Source of the DNA: Natrinema salsiterrestre | GTDB lineage: Archaea; Halobacteriota; Halobacteria; Halobacteriales; Natrialbaceae | Assembly (NCBI RefSeq): GCF_029502005.1 | Contig: NZ_JAMQOT010000002.1 | Location: 248,001 to 312,000, forward strand | Length of the DNA: 64,000 bases | Direction: 5' to 3' | In this document: in pieces, positions 8,774 through 16,851 of the stretch | Layout: every line of letters starts with the position of its first letter | Position numbering within the stretch: position 1 is the stretch's first letter | Notes under the pieces: model-generated | Told to the model about the DNA's origin: nothing | Databases searched by the model: none | The model's input: the letters and a program-made list of their open reading frames with translations, nothing else | Made by a program: the position numbers and the translations under genes

Positions 8774-9664
8774 ATGAATCTCGTCGTCACCGGTGCGACC
8801 GGCGGTGCGGGGAGCTGGGTGGTCGATCACTTCGCCAGCGAGGGCCACGACGTGCTGGGCCTCGACCTCGAGCGCCCGGCGGGCGAGCGCGACAATGCCA
8901 CCTTTCTCGCGACCGACCTGACCGAACAGGGGCGGGCCTGGGAAGCGATCACCGACCACGATCCGGACGCGGTGATCCACTTCGCCGGGATCCCGAAGCT
9001 GGGCATCGCGACCGGGACCGAAACGTTTCTGACGAACGTCACGACCGCCTACAACGTCTTCGAGGCCGCCGGGCGAGCGGGCGCGGACGTCGTCTGGGCC
9101 TCGAGCGAGAGCCTCTATGGAATGCCCTTCGCCGCGGAGCCGTTCCTTCCCGATTACCTGCCGATCGACGAGACCCACCCGATGCGGCCGGAAGACGGCT
9201 ACGGCACCTCCAAGCTCGTCGGCGAAGAGATCGCCGCGAAGACGGTCCGGCAGCACGGTATCTCGGTCGCCTCGATTCGCCCTTCGTGGATCCAGTACCC
9301 GGGCGCGTACCCCGTCGCGGACGAACGAGCGTCGTTCGACCCTGAGACGGCAGCCCGGAGCGGTAACTTCTGGTCGTACGTCGACGTCCGCGATGTCGTA
9401 TCGATCGTCGACGCCGCGCTCGAGGCCGACATCGACGGCCACGAGCCGTACCTAGCGGTGGCCGAGGAGAACTATCTCGACCGTCCGACTACCGAGGTCA
9501 TCGAGGCCGTCTTCGGCGACCTGCCCGACGAGTGCGACCTCGAGGGGGACGAGTCGGCGTTCTCGACGGCGAAAGCCCGCGCGGAACTTGGGTGGGAGCC
9601 CGCACACTCCTGGCACGAGGCCGAGGACGAAGCGCTCGCGGGGCCCGCCTTTTTGTCGAAGTAA
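8774..9664 (+). CDS. NAD-dependent epimerase/dehydratase (extended SDR)
   Basis: 296 residues. It begins directly with the Rossmann motif VTGATGGAG (residues 5-13). An acidic residue after beta-2 (Asp31 in LGLDLE) favours NAD over NADP. The catalytic triad is present as Ser110/111 (ASSESLYG), Tyr143 and Lys147 (GYGTSK). The protein belongs to the extended short-chain dehydrogenases acting on nucleotide sugars, sugar acids or similar substrates; the C-terminal substrate lobe (RPSWIQYPGAYP) resembles uronate dehydrogenase-like and NAD-dependent epimerase proteins, but I cannot name the substrate. A TTTTCGC element about 28 nt upstream is compatible with leaderless transcription. It lies between thi4 and the AT-rich island and has normal base composition. 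Confidence 0.83.
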   Translation: MNLVVTGATGGAGSWVVDHFASEGHDVLGLDLERPAGERDNATFLATDLTEQGRAWEAITDHDPDAVIHFAGIPKLGIATGTETFLTNVTTAYNVFEAAGRAGADVVWASSESLYGMPFAAEPFLPDYLPIDETHPMRPEDGYGTSKLVGEEIAAKTVRQHGISVASIRPSWIQYPGAYPVADERASFDPETAARSGNFWSYVDVRDVVSIVDAALEADIDGHEPYLAVAEENYLDRPTTEVIEAVFGDLPDECDLEGDESAFSTAKARAELGWEPAHSWHEAEDEALAGPAFLSK

Positions 9665-9719
9665 CCGCCGGCCGCCCGGATTTCGTTAATTGAGGATCGG
9701 CTCGAGGGATCCGGTGGGG

Positions 9720-9968
9720 ACCGAGAAACGTCACAACAGCCACCTCGGCTGGCAACTCGCCCGCCGTAAGGCGGGCGAGTAGCACAGCCTCGCTGCGGAC
9801 AACGGCGAAAATTGGCAGCAGTTACGTGAGAAACTGCGGGAAGAGGACGTAAGACATCTGATCAAGCATCGTGAGTTCCGTCCTATCGATCACGCAGATA
9901 ATGCGCGGATCGATGAGACATTCTACGGCCAGAGAGCGTTGTCTGAGACAGTTGTCTCGGGGTGCTAG
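9720..9968 (+). pseudogene. Decayed IS5-type (ISH) transposase C-terminal remnant
   Basis: Reading the frame from 9720 gives TEKRHNSHLGWQLARRKAGE, an in-frame TAG at 9780, then HSLAADNGENWQQLREKL, EEDVRHLIKHREFRPIDH and DNARIDETFYGQRALSETV, ending at TAG 9966. This is the C-terminal catalytic part of a haloarchaeal IS5-group transposase, where a similar series TEKRHDTQLGWQLARR, LAADKGYDW, LIKHREFRPIDHAHNARID and YGQR..CETVFS is familiar. The N-terminal half, the last 40-50 residues and recognisable terminal inverted repeats are missing. The remnant sits exactly at the left border of the AT-rich island. A perfect 11-bp hairpin at 9755-9780 is part of these codons. Confidence 0.8.
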
Positions 9969-10079
9969 TGGTCGGAACTCCTAGTCTTATCCTGGCCCCA
10001 AGCAATCACCATGTGCTATACTTTCTCGAATTACCACAACACAATATGTAGAGAATTAGAAATTATTTTGGATATTAAT

Positions 10080-10334
10080 TTAAAACCAATCTATAATATA
10101 CAAATAGGAATACTGGAAAATTTGCATGTAGAATATTGTTAATGAGATTGCAATACCTGCTTCTGCTAGTGAATAAATTAGATTCGGTTCATAAACTGAA
10201 ATAAATATATCTACAATTGTCATGACTGCATAAGCAACAGCACCTCCTGTAATTCCCCCTGTTGCAATGAATAGAAAAGCCCCTATAGCACTCTCGCTCG
10301 ATTCTTCCTTTCCGTTAGTGTCCTCTTCCCCCAT
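10080..10334 (-). CDS. Small two-helix membrane protein (paralogue of 10419-10640)
   Basis: 84 residues: a polar N-terminus rich in Glu, Ser and Asn, then two hydrophobic helices (about 18-45 and 53-80) joined by a short SVYEPN turn, with an aromatic C-terminus. The first 45 residues align closely with the upstream neighbour (TNxKxESxESAI, AFLF, GxTGxAVxYA), so the two arose by tandem duplication. I do not recognise the family. It lies downstream of the exported protein gene on the same strand, separated from its paralogue by 84 nt of AT-rich DNA. Position, size and topology would suit an immunity protein for a membrane-active toxin, but that is inference; a holin-like or regulatory membrane peptide is equally possible. 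Confidence 0.6.
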   Translation of the reverse strand: MGEEDTNGKEESSESAIGAFLFIATGGITGGAVAYAVMTIVDIFISVYEPNLIYSLAEAGIAISLTIFYMQIFQYSYLYIIDWF

Positions 10335-10418
10335 ATTAATACACTAGTATATAAGTGGAAATATATTTCGAGAACTATAAAAATATACTAGATGGTGCCA
10401 ATGAGTGTAGTTATAAAA

Positions 10419-10640
10419 TCAGAGGAGAATAGATTTGTAAGCATTATAGAATATAGACATATAAAACGTGATCATAAATATTACTATAACTGCCTCTATC
10501 ACTGAGGAGTGGACGTTAAACAATTCTGTAATTGCATATGTAACAGCACTTCCAGTAAGCCCTGCCGTTCCCATAAATAAAAAAGCTATTATTGCACTTT
10601 CGTTCGATTCGTTCTTTTCATTAGTGCTCATCTCTCTCAT
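10419..10640 (-). CDS. Small two-helix membrane protein (paralogue of 10080-10334)
   Basis: 73 residues from the ATG at 10640, or 70 from the in-frame ATG at 10631, which aligns better with the paralogue downstream. The polar head STNEKNESNESAI is followed by two hydrophobic helices with a small GTAGLTGSAVTYA motif in the first. The family is unknown to me. The gene begins 70 nt after the end of the exported-protein gene on the same strand, and the three genes could form one transcription unit. Codon use is AT-rich, unlike the host core, which points to transfer. Duplication of such a short gene suggests a dose or specificity function, as seen for immunity proteins, but nothing here proves it. 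Confidence 0.6.
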   Translation of the reverse strand: MREMSTNEKNESNESAIIAFLFMGTAGLTGSAVTYAITELFNVHSSVIEAVIVIFMITFYMSIFYNAYKSILL

Positions 10641-10710
10641 AATAATTTACCATGGTCTATATATAAATATCTTCTGGATATAATTAAACATTATATTATA
10701 TTTCTGTGAC

Positions 10711-11028
10711 TTAAAATGGGTTCGGTATGTTTATGTCGAGGTCACCAGCATTGTCAACGAACCATTCGACGAGTTCTCGGGAGGTGTTGATCGGAGCTCC
10801 TGGTAACGCTGCCTCCCCAACTGCTGTCATAATCGTATCTTGGTCTCTCATGTGGCCAGGGTGGTAGCTGAATGACCCGATGTCCTCCGATTCATCAAGG
10901 TAGTGCCCATTGCCGAAGCTTCGCATAGCGGGCGCACAGGTTTCGAACCTCCAAGCACCTGCACAAACATCAGTGTCTTGGAGACCAAATGTGAGATACT
11001 TCGAATCTTTTGCATGGTCCCACATCAC
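10711..11028 (-). CDS. C-terminal part of the frameshifted exported protein
   Basis: This frame starts formally with GTG at 11028 but is better read as the continuation of 11034-11789. If one base is added near 11040, the hydrophobic segment runs on without a break from VAAAVGLAAVQLL into GAVAGVMWDHAKDSKY. The 105 residues contain two cysteines (DTDVCAGAWRFETCAPAM), a Tyr/His-rich SFSYHPGHM stretch and end in DINIPNPF. I know no match. No ribosome-binding site or promoter is visible for an independent start, and such a Gly/Ala half-helix would be an unusual N-terminus. The joined product would be about 357 residues. Confidence 0.6.
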   Translation of the reverse strand: MMWDHAKDSKYLTFGLQDTDVCAGAWRFETCAPAMRSFGNGHYLDESEDIGSFSYHPGHMRDQDTIMTAVGEAALPGAPINTSRELVEWFVDNAGDLDINIPNPF

Positions 11029-11033
11029 GCCTG

Positions 11034-11789
11034 CTACGGCTCCAATAACTGCACGGCCGCCAGACCTACCGCAGCTGCTACACCTGCGCCTGGTCCCGTA
11101 ATTGATGCTGCTGCGGCACTCAAGCCTGCGCCGAGTAGACTACCTAGGGCTGCGGTGAACGCAGCATTTGAAATTAAGTCATCCATAAGATCTGTCCATT
11201 CGACACCGATCCCAAACTGCCAATGAGTCGGAGCTTCCCAGAAATCAGCCTCACAATCTTCCTCTAGGTCGTTCATATACCATTCGGCACGCACGATGTA
11301 ATCTTCGGCCTCAGTAGGAAGGTTATGAATCACTCCTTCCCATCCGCCATGATCCAGAGTGTCAACACCATCTTCATTGAGTTTCCGAATCACCTCTTTC
11401 ACCTTTTCTGGATCACTTCTCTTCAGGAGCGAAGCATCGTCTGCTTCTGCGGTTTGGGCCCCAACAGTTGGCTCTGCCGCCGGAGTCAACTCTCCTTTGA
11501 GTTTGCCTTGCGTCGATTGGACTCCTGCCTCTGAAGTTTCGATCTCGGAAACAAACGCTGCTTCCTCTCCAGTATCAGTGTCTTCACAAACAGAAAGGAC
11601 AGCGGTCTTCCCATCGAGTTCAACAGTTTCGACTGTCAGATCAAGATTGCCTTCATCTTGATCGTAATAGTTTGCCTCTGTTTCGTCTCCATTAGCACCA
11701 TCAGCAAGTGCTGTGCCTGGGATAGTCAGAGATGCAGTTCCAATGCCGATACCACGAATCCATTTCCGTCTGCTATGGTTATCAACCAT
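11034..11789 (-). CDS. Tat-exported protein with Gly/Ala hydrophobic core (halocin-like candidate), truncated by frameshift
   Basis: 251 residues ending at TAG 11034. The N-terminus is a Tat signal (SRRKWIRGIGIGTASL, then a likely cut after TALA near residue 29). Next come an acidic beta-rich region with one cysteine (LSVCEDTDTG), a helical charged region (DPEKVKEVIRKLNEDG), another cysteine (EEDCEADFW), and a long Gly/Ala hydrophobic region starting about residue 203, which is cut off by the stop. The missing rest is in the next frame at 10711-11028. Halocin H4 is known as a Tat-exported protein of about 359 residues with a central hydrophobic core; the joined product here would have similar size and plan. 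I claim resemblance of architecture, not of sequence. Confidence 0.65.
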   Translation of the reverse strand: MVDNHSRRKWIRGIGIGTASLTIPGTALADGANGDETEANYYDQDEGNLDLTVETVELDGKTAVLSVCEDTDTGEEAAFVSEIETSEAGVQSTQGKLKGELTPAAEPTVGAQTAEADDASLLKRSDPEKVKEVIRKLNEDGVDTLDHGGWEGVIHNLPTEAEDYIVRAEWYMNDLEEDCEADFWEAPTHWQFGIGVEWTDLMDDLISNAAFTAALGSLLGAGLSAAAASITGPGAGVAAAVGLAAVQLLEP

Positions 11790-12199
11790 TGCGATTGTTT
11801 ATTTCACCTTAACAAAAAAGAATATTTTGATTTGATTGATAAACAATAATTAAATGTATAAGCCCAATAGAAACCCCGAAACCCATATAATAGTTAAGGG
11901 GACGCCCAATTTTTAAATTTACTTGGATTTTGAGACAGTATTTTTCAGTTTCATTCTCAAGACCGAACCATCGCGATCAAAAAACTCTGACTCGTCGTGC
12001 CGATCCTTACTGTCGACGACGCTGTCAACGCCTACCTCGGAGAAGTCAATCACGGGCCGAATCAGTAGTTGCCGACAGAAAGCGACTAAATCCAACCGAT
12101 AGTGTAATTTCTGTCCAATATATATCCGGTTGTAATGACGACACACCGAACGGACCGGACGCGCCGTCGGCCGTCGGGACTGGGGGGAGACGAAAACGA
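11790..12199. other. Right edge of the island, no convincing gene
   Basis: The first 140 nt are AT-rich and include the promoter region of the minus-strand exported-protein gene. From about 11930 the composition rises. A minus-strand open frame at 11919-12146 encodes 75 residues with no recognisable domain and no clear start signal; I treat it as decayed or chance. An AT box (ATATATAT) near 12118-12125 and GGGGGGAGA at 12182-12190 precede the ATG at 12200; the latter could be a ribosome-binding site for the ATPase gene. Confidence 0.45.
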
Positions 12200-14845
12200 A
12201 TGATTCCGAATACCGTCGAGATCGACCGGATGGTACCGGCAGCGGGAGCGATCAAACACTCGCTCGAGTCCTACGCGACGGAGGCGGTCGGACCGGACGC
12301 GGAGCTCACGAGGCTCCACCGCGTTCTCTACCCTGTGTTCCGGGTCGAATACCGGTACGAAGAGGAGAGTCGGCTCCCGTGGGGAGACGAGACGGCCCGC
12401 GGCGTGACGCTGCTCGACGGGCTCTGGGCCGACAATCACGCCGCGCTACAGCAGTACCGATCGGGAACCGACTCGCTCGAGCCCGTATCGCTGGACGCGT
12501 ACGATCTGGGGCGGGATCGGCCGGGACTGGGCCGGACCGTGCTGCTCGATTTTCAGGTTCCGACGCAGCGAGCGCGCCGGTTGCTCCCGGAGCGGCTCGC
12601 GGACGTGGTCGAATCCCACCGGTTCGACGACCCGGCGTCGATCACGTCGTCGTACGCCGAGGAACTGGTCGACACGTTCGGGCTGCCGTCGGATCTCGAT
12701 CCCGCGGCGTTCGAGGGCATCGCGGACGTGATGCGGCTCTATCTGCCGTTCTGGGTCGGTGAAGTGTATCGGCCCGACGACCGAGATCTCATCGGTGTCG
12801 TGCGAGATCCGGAAGACACGCGCGACGACGGCGGCTCGTCCCACGAGTGGCTCTCCGCGTTTTTCCGCGCGGACAAGGGACGTCTCGCCCGGTACGCGCA
12901 CACGTCGATTCGGCAGCCGACCGCTCCGTCGGTGACCGGCGATTCCGGGTCCGACTCTAGCGATAGCACCGTTTCGGACGGACACACCGGCGAGGCCGCG
13001 GACGGACACGACGGAGACACCGCGGGCGGACGCGCCGACGACGGGTCCGATGCAGCAGAGACGGCGGACGACCGGACGACCGCCACCGATGGAACCGATG
13101 ATCACGGCGAACCGCACTCCGAACCAGTCCAGCCCGAGACCGCGGAGCTCGACGCCGAGACGCTGGTGGACCCGACACCGGACCGATGTTTCGCCGACAT
13201 CGGCGGCATGGCCGACCTCAAGGAGACAGTACGACGGACCGTCATCGGTCCGGTCGAACGGCCCGACCAGTTCCGGGAGTACGGGCTCGACCCCGTCTCC
13301 GGCGTCTTGCTCCACGGACCGCCCGGCTGTGGCAAGACCTACGTGGCCGGTGCGCTGGCCGGCGAGCTCGACTATTCGTTCCTCGAGGTGACCCCTGCCG
13401 ACCTCTCGAGCAAGTACATGGGGAAACCCGCCGAAAACGTCCAGGACGTCTTCGCCATCGCCGAGGCGAACCGGCCGTGCGTGCTCTTTCTGGACGAGAT
13501 CGACGCCATCGCGAGCGCCCGGGAGGACCAGTCGAGCACGAGCGAACGGGGAATGGTCAACCAGCTCCTGACCGAGCTCGAGGCCGTTTCGGACGGCGTA
13601 TTGGTGCTCGCGGCGACGAACCTGCTCGAGGACGTCGACGACGCGATTCTGCGGACGGGGCGGTTCGACGAGCGGATCGAGGTGCCGCCGCCGGACGCGG
13701 CCGCTCGCGAGGAGATCCTCGAGATTCATCTCGAGGAACGACCGGTCGTCGACGGTCTCGCGCTCGAGTCGGTCGTCGACCGCACCGCGGGATACGCGGC
13801 GAGCGACCTCGAGTACATCGCGACGGACGCGGCGCGCCGGGCCCTTCGGGACGACGAGCGCATCGATTCCGAACACCTGCTCGCCGCCGTCGAGGCCGTC
13901 GACTCGAGCGTGCCGGACTGGGCCGGCGGGGCGCTGGAGGAGGGGAAGACGATCACCCAGCCCGACGGCGTCGATCTGAGCGCCCGATCGCTGGTCACCC
14001 CGACGGTCGACCGCGGGTTCGACGACGTCGGCGGAATGGACGACCTGAAAGAGCGGTTGCACGAGACGGTGATCGATCCCCTCGAGAACGCGGATCGGTA
14101 CGCCGAGTACGGACTGGGCGTGACGAGCGGGGTCCTGCTACACGGCCCGCCGGGCTGCGGGAAGACGCACGTCGCCGGTGCGTTCGCCGGCGAACTGGAC
14201 TACTCCTTCCTCGAAGTGACCCCGGCGGACCTGACGAGCAAGTGGATGGGCAAACCCGCGCGGAACGTCGCCGATCTCTTCGAGATCGCGCGCCAGAACG
14301 CGCCCTGCGTGGTCTTTCTCGACGAGATCGACGGCATCGCCGGTGCGCGAACCGGCGGCGGGAACGCCAGTCAGCGCCAGCTGGTCAATCAGTTGCTCAC
14401 CGAACTCGAGTCACTCGGGGACGAAGCGGTCGTGGTCGTCGCAGCCACGAACCGCATCAGCGATATCGACGACGCCGTCTCGCGGTCCGGCCGCTTCGAC
14501 GAGCGGATCGAGGTGCCGCCGCCGGACGCGACCGCGCGCAGGGAAATCCTTCGGGTTCACCTCGCGGATCGGCCGGTCGCCACCGATATCACCTGGGAAA
14601 CCGTCGTCGAATACACCGACGGATACGCGGCCAGCGATCTGGCCCTGCTGGCCGACAACGGGGCCCGGCGGGCGATGCGGGCGGGCGATCGCGTCCGCGA
14701 GCGACACCTCCTCGCGGCTGTCTCGGAGACGGACTCGAGCCTCGGCTCGGACAGCGCCGAGACGGCCGGCGACATCGACACAGATAGTCGGCGGGCCGAC
14801 GACACTGGAGGTCGGCGGGACGACGATACCTGGTATCACCAGTGA
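12200..14845 (+). CDS. Cdc48-like double AAA+ ATPase with unrecognised N-terminal domain
   Basis: 881 residues from the ATG at 12200. Residues 1-240 form an unrecognised domain with aromatic-rich strands (LYPVFRVEYRYEE, YLPFWVGEVYRP). Residues 245-330 are a disordered acidic, Ser/Asp/Thr-rich linker. Two AAA modules follow: Walker A GPPGCGKT at 373-380 and 649-656, Walker B VLFLDEID at 428-435 and VVFLDEID at 704-711, and the second region of homology with TGRFDERIE and SGRFDERIE. Both sites look active. The modules resemble each other more than Cdc48 D1 and D2 usually do (shared FLEVTPADL, MGKPA), suggesting internal duplication. The family remodels or unfolds proteins, but Cdc48 has a double-psi barrel N-domain, which is not seen here. 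The frame is open upstream, so an earlier start is possible. Confidence 0.85.
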   Translation: MIPNTVEIDRMVPAAGAIKHSLESYATEAVGPDAELTRLHRVLYPVFRVEYRYEEESRLPWGDETARGVTLLDGLWADNHAALQQYRSGTDSLEPVSLDAYDLGRDRPGLGRTVLLDFQVPTQRARRLLPERLADVVESHRFDDPASITSSYAEELVDTFGLPSDLDPAAFEGIADVMRLYLPFWVGEVYRPDDRDLIGVVRDPEDTRDDGGSSHEWLSAFFRADKGRLARYAHTSIRQPTAPSVTGDSGSDSSDSTVSDGHTGEAADGHDGDTAGGRADDGSDAAETADDRTTATDGTDDHGEPHSEPVQPETAELDAETLVDPTPDRCFADIGGMADLKETVRRTVIGPVERPDQFREYGLDPVSGVLLHGPPGCGKTYVAGALAGELDYSFLEVTPADLSSKYMGKPAENVQDVFAIAEANRPCVLFLDEIDAIASAREDQSSTSERGMVNQLLTELEAVSDGVLVLAATNLLEDVDDAILRTGRFDERIEVPPPDAAAREEILEIHLEERPVVDGLALESVVDRTAGYAASDLEYIATDAARRALRDDERIDSEHLLAAVEAVDSSVPDWAGGALEEGKTITQPDGVDLSARSLVTPTVDRGFDDVGGMDDLKERLHETVIDPLENADRYAEYGLGVTSGVLLHGPPGCGKTHVAGAFAGELDYSFLEVTPADLTSKWMGKPARNVADLFEIARQNAPCVVFLDEIDGIAGARTGGGNASQRQLVNQLLTELESLGDEAVVVVAATNRISDIDDAVSRSGRFDERIEVPPPDATARREILRVHLADRPVATDITWETVVEYTDGYAASDLALLADNGARRAMRAGDRVRERHLLAAVSETDSSLGSDSAETAGDIDTDSRRADDTGGRRDDDTWYHQ

Positions 14846-14887
14846 TCCCGTACCGCGGTCGGTTCTCCGGTGACGGCCCAGCCGACC

Positions 14888-14939
14888 ATCGAGACGGTGA
14901 ACGGGGAGCAAGTATCGAGACGGTGAACGGGGAGCAAGT
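14888..14939. repeat. Tandem repeat, two copies of a 26-bp unit
   Basis: The unit begins ATCGAGACGGTGAACGGGGA and occurs at 14888-14913 and 14914-14939 without a mismatch, followed by a partial third copy (ATCGAGACG). It lies in the 122-nt gap between the convergent ends of the AAA gene and the histidine kinase gene, so slippage here has no coding effect. Confidence 0.85.
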
Positions 14940-14967
14940 ATCGAGACGACGTAACGGTCGATTCGTC

Positions 14968-16737
14968 CTAGGTCGGATCCGCAGCCGTCGTTTCGGGGCT
15001 GACGCGTTCCGCGTACTCTGCGCCCGAAATCTCGAAGCGTGCACCGCCGTCGCGTCCCTCCGTCGCCGCGATCGACCAGCCGTGCGCCGTGGCGATCGAT
15101 CTGACGATGGCGAGGCCGAAGCCGGTCCCCTCCTCCCTCGTCGTTCGACCGTATTCGAAGACCGTTTCGCGTTCGTCCACGGGGATCCCCGGGCCGTCGT
15201 CCTCGACGAAGAACCCGTCCTCGAGCGAGCCGACGCGAACCGTCTCGCCGCCGTGCTCGGCCGCGTTTCGAAAGAGGTTCTCGAGCAGCGTCCGGAGTCT
15301 GGACGCGTCTGCTCGGACGCGCGTTCCGTCGCCGATCTCGACTTTCAGCGCCGCGGTTTTCGTCTCACTGGTCGTCCACGCCTCTTCGACGACCGATCGA
15401 AGGGGGACGGGCTCCGGGTCGTCGATTGCTTCGCCCTCTCGGGAGAGCATCAGGAGGTCCTCGATGGTCTCGTCGATCCGCTCCAGTGCGCCGATCGCCT
15501 TCTGCAGGTGCTCGGACTCCCGGTTCTCCTGCTCGAGTTCGGCGTACCCGAGCGCGACCGAGACCGGGTTCCGGAGATCGTGCGAGAGGACGCCCGCGAA
15601 CCGCTCGAGTTGTTCGGTCTTGCGCTCGAGGTCGGCCGCGTAGGCCTCGAGCTCCGTGACGTCGCGAACGATCAGTCCGTACCCGCGCGGTTCGCCCCCG
15701 CTAGCGACCTCGAAGACCGTAATCCGAAGGGTTCGATCGCCGTCCGACGATCGGACGGTCTCGGCGAATCCCGTTTCCGCGGACGCCTCGATCGTCTCGA
15801 AGTCGGCCTCGGACACGGCAGTCCCCCCGTCCGTTACGAGCGTCTCCTCTCGAGGAACGAAGGCGGGATAGGCGTGATCCAGCGATTCGCCGACGTTCTC
15901 GTCGATGGTGGGCAAATACTCGCGAGCCGTATCGTTGTAATCAGCGATGGCCAGTTCGGCGTCGACGACGAGGATTCCCTCGTCGAACGAGTCGAAGAGC
16001 GCGTCTCGTGCGAGCGGTGCGACCCCGAACAGTTTCGTGCGGAACAGTCCGATCGCGACGATGACGCCGAACACGCCCGACCCGTACAGCCCGAACGGAA
16101 TGCCGGCCCCGTACACGCCGGTTGGACCGTACGGAGAGGGAATGAAGCCGTTCGCGCCGAGAATCGCGGGGACGAAGATCGACGCCATCCCGGCGAGGAG
16201 CGCGCCGATCTGCAGTCGCGCGGTCCGCCAGGAGAACAGGAACTGCCGAAAGAACAGCCCGAACGCGAGGACGATGGGGACGAGGGTCACGAGCAGGAGG
16301 ACCTCGTTCGCGGCGGTAGTCGTCGCTGCAAGTCGTCGGAACGGCTCCGCTTCGAGTCTCCAGCTGAGGATCAGGACATCGGTAACGGGGCTCGTGAGAA
16401 TCAAGCCGGCCGGAATCGCGGCGGCCGCGATCACCAGCCCCCAGGTCACCTTCGTCAGCCAGTACTCTCGTCCGGTGTAATAGATCGCGAGGAGGAGCCA
16501 CACCGGATTGACGGCGTGCAGGAGGGCGTACCACAGGAGCGACCAGCCGGTCTTCCACGCGAGGCTCGAGCTCAGGATCTGTCCCGCGACGGCGGTGGCC
16601 ATGACGGCGTGAACGAGCAGAATGACGATCATCACGGTCCCCGCACGGTCCCGCGTCTGTCGTCGAACCCAGCGCGCGACGAGCACGGAAACGACGGCGA
16701 CGAAAAAGAGCCCGACGAGGAGGGCGAACCGAATCAT
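14968..16737 (-). CDS. Membrane PAS histidine kinase (7TM N-terminal sensor)
   Basis: 589 residues. The first about 235 residues hold seven hydrophobic segments, the N-terminal 7TM region found in many haloarchaeal kinases. A PAS domain occupies about 243-360 (ALFDSFDEGILVVDAELAIADYN), followed by a coiled linker, a HisKA domain with the phosphoacceptor in SHDLRNP (His386), and an HATPase domain with N box NLFRNAAEHG, G1 DDGPGIP and G2 GTGFGLAI. The enzyme should autophosphorylate and pass phosphate to a response regulator. No regulator gene is adjacent, so the partner is encoded elsewhere. The signal is unknown, but the PAS domain may sense redox, light or small ligands. It is convergent with the AAA gene; the ATG at 16737 precedes the first helix directly. 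Confidence 0.92.
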   Translation of the reverse strand: MIRFALLVGLFFVAVVSVLVARWVRRQTRDRAGTVMIVILLVHAVMATAVAGQILSSSLAWKTGWSLLWYALLHAVNPVWLLLAIYYTGREYWLTKVTWGLVIAAAAIPAGLILTSPVTDVLILSWRLEAEPFRRLAATTTAANEVLLLVTLVPIVLAFGLFFRQFLFSWRTARLQIGALLAGMASIFVPAILGANGFIPSPYGPTGVYGAGIPFGLYGSGVFGVIVAIGLFRTKLFGVAPLARDALFDSFDEGILVVDAELAIADYNDTAREYLPTIDENVGESLDHAYPAFVPREETLVTDGGTAVSEADFETIEASAETGFAETVRSSDGDRTLRITVFEVASGGEPRGYGLIVRDVTELEAYAADLERKTEQLERFAGVLSHDLRNPVSVALGYAELEQENRESEHLQKAIGALERIDETIEDLLMLSREGEAIDDPEPVPLRSVVEEAWTTSETKTAALKVEIGDGTRVRADASRLRTLLENLFRNAAEHGGETVRVGSLEDGFFVEDDGPGIPVDERETVFEYGRTTREEGTGFGLAIVRSIATAHGWSIAATEGRDGGARFEISGAEYAERVSPETTAADPT

Positions 16738-16838
16738 ACCGGTCGTTTCGTTCCAGCCCTCAAACGGGTTGTGGCCGATCGGAGTATGCTATCGAGATGT
16801 CCGCGATCGGTCGAACCGCAGAACCGCAACCCGTTTCA

Positions 16839-16851
16839 ACTACCGGGTAGT
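16839..16851. promoter_or_regulatory. Inverted repeat ACTACC-G-GGTAGT in the divergent promoter region
   Basis: A perfect 6+1+6 inverted repeat in the 213-nt region between the divergent histidine kinase gene (start 16737) and the gene starting at 16951. It is 100 nt from both starts. It may bind a regulator; there is no direct evidence. Confidence 0.3.

Larger units (their letters stand above)
9970..11930. mobile_element. AT-rich accessory island
   Basis: Base composition drops sharply right after the transposase remnant and recovers near 11930. Intergenic stretches at 10000-10080, 10335-10470, 10640-10730 and 11790-11930 are mostly A and T, while flanking core genes are GC-rich. All genes in it are on the minus strand: an exported protein with a frameshift and two paralogous small membrane proteins. 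I see no integrase, tRNA end or clear target duplication, so the limits are set by composition and the left remnant only. Confidence 0.6.

Noticed and set aside
9755-9780. Perfect hairpin of 11 bp with GTAA loop, at first taken for a terminator or recombination site
   Set aside because: The same bases encode LARRKAGE within the IS5-type transposase remnant, so the symmetry is explained by its codons.
11919-12146. Minus-strand 75-codon frame at the right edge of the island
   Set aside because: No recognisable domain, no good start signal, and it spans the composition change; more likely decayed or chance.
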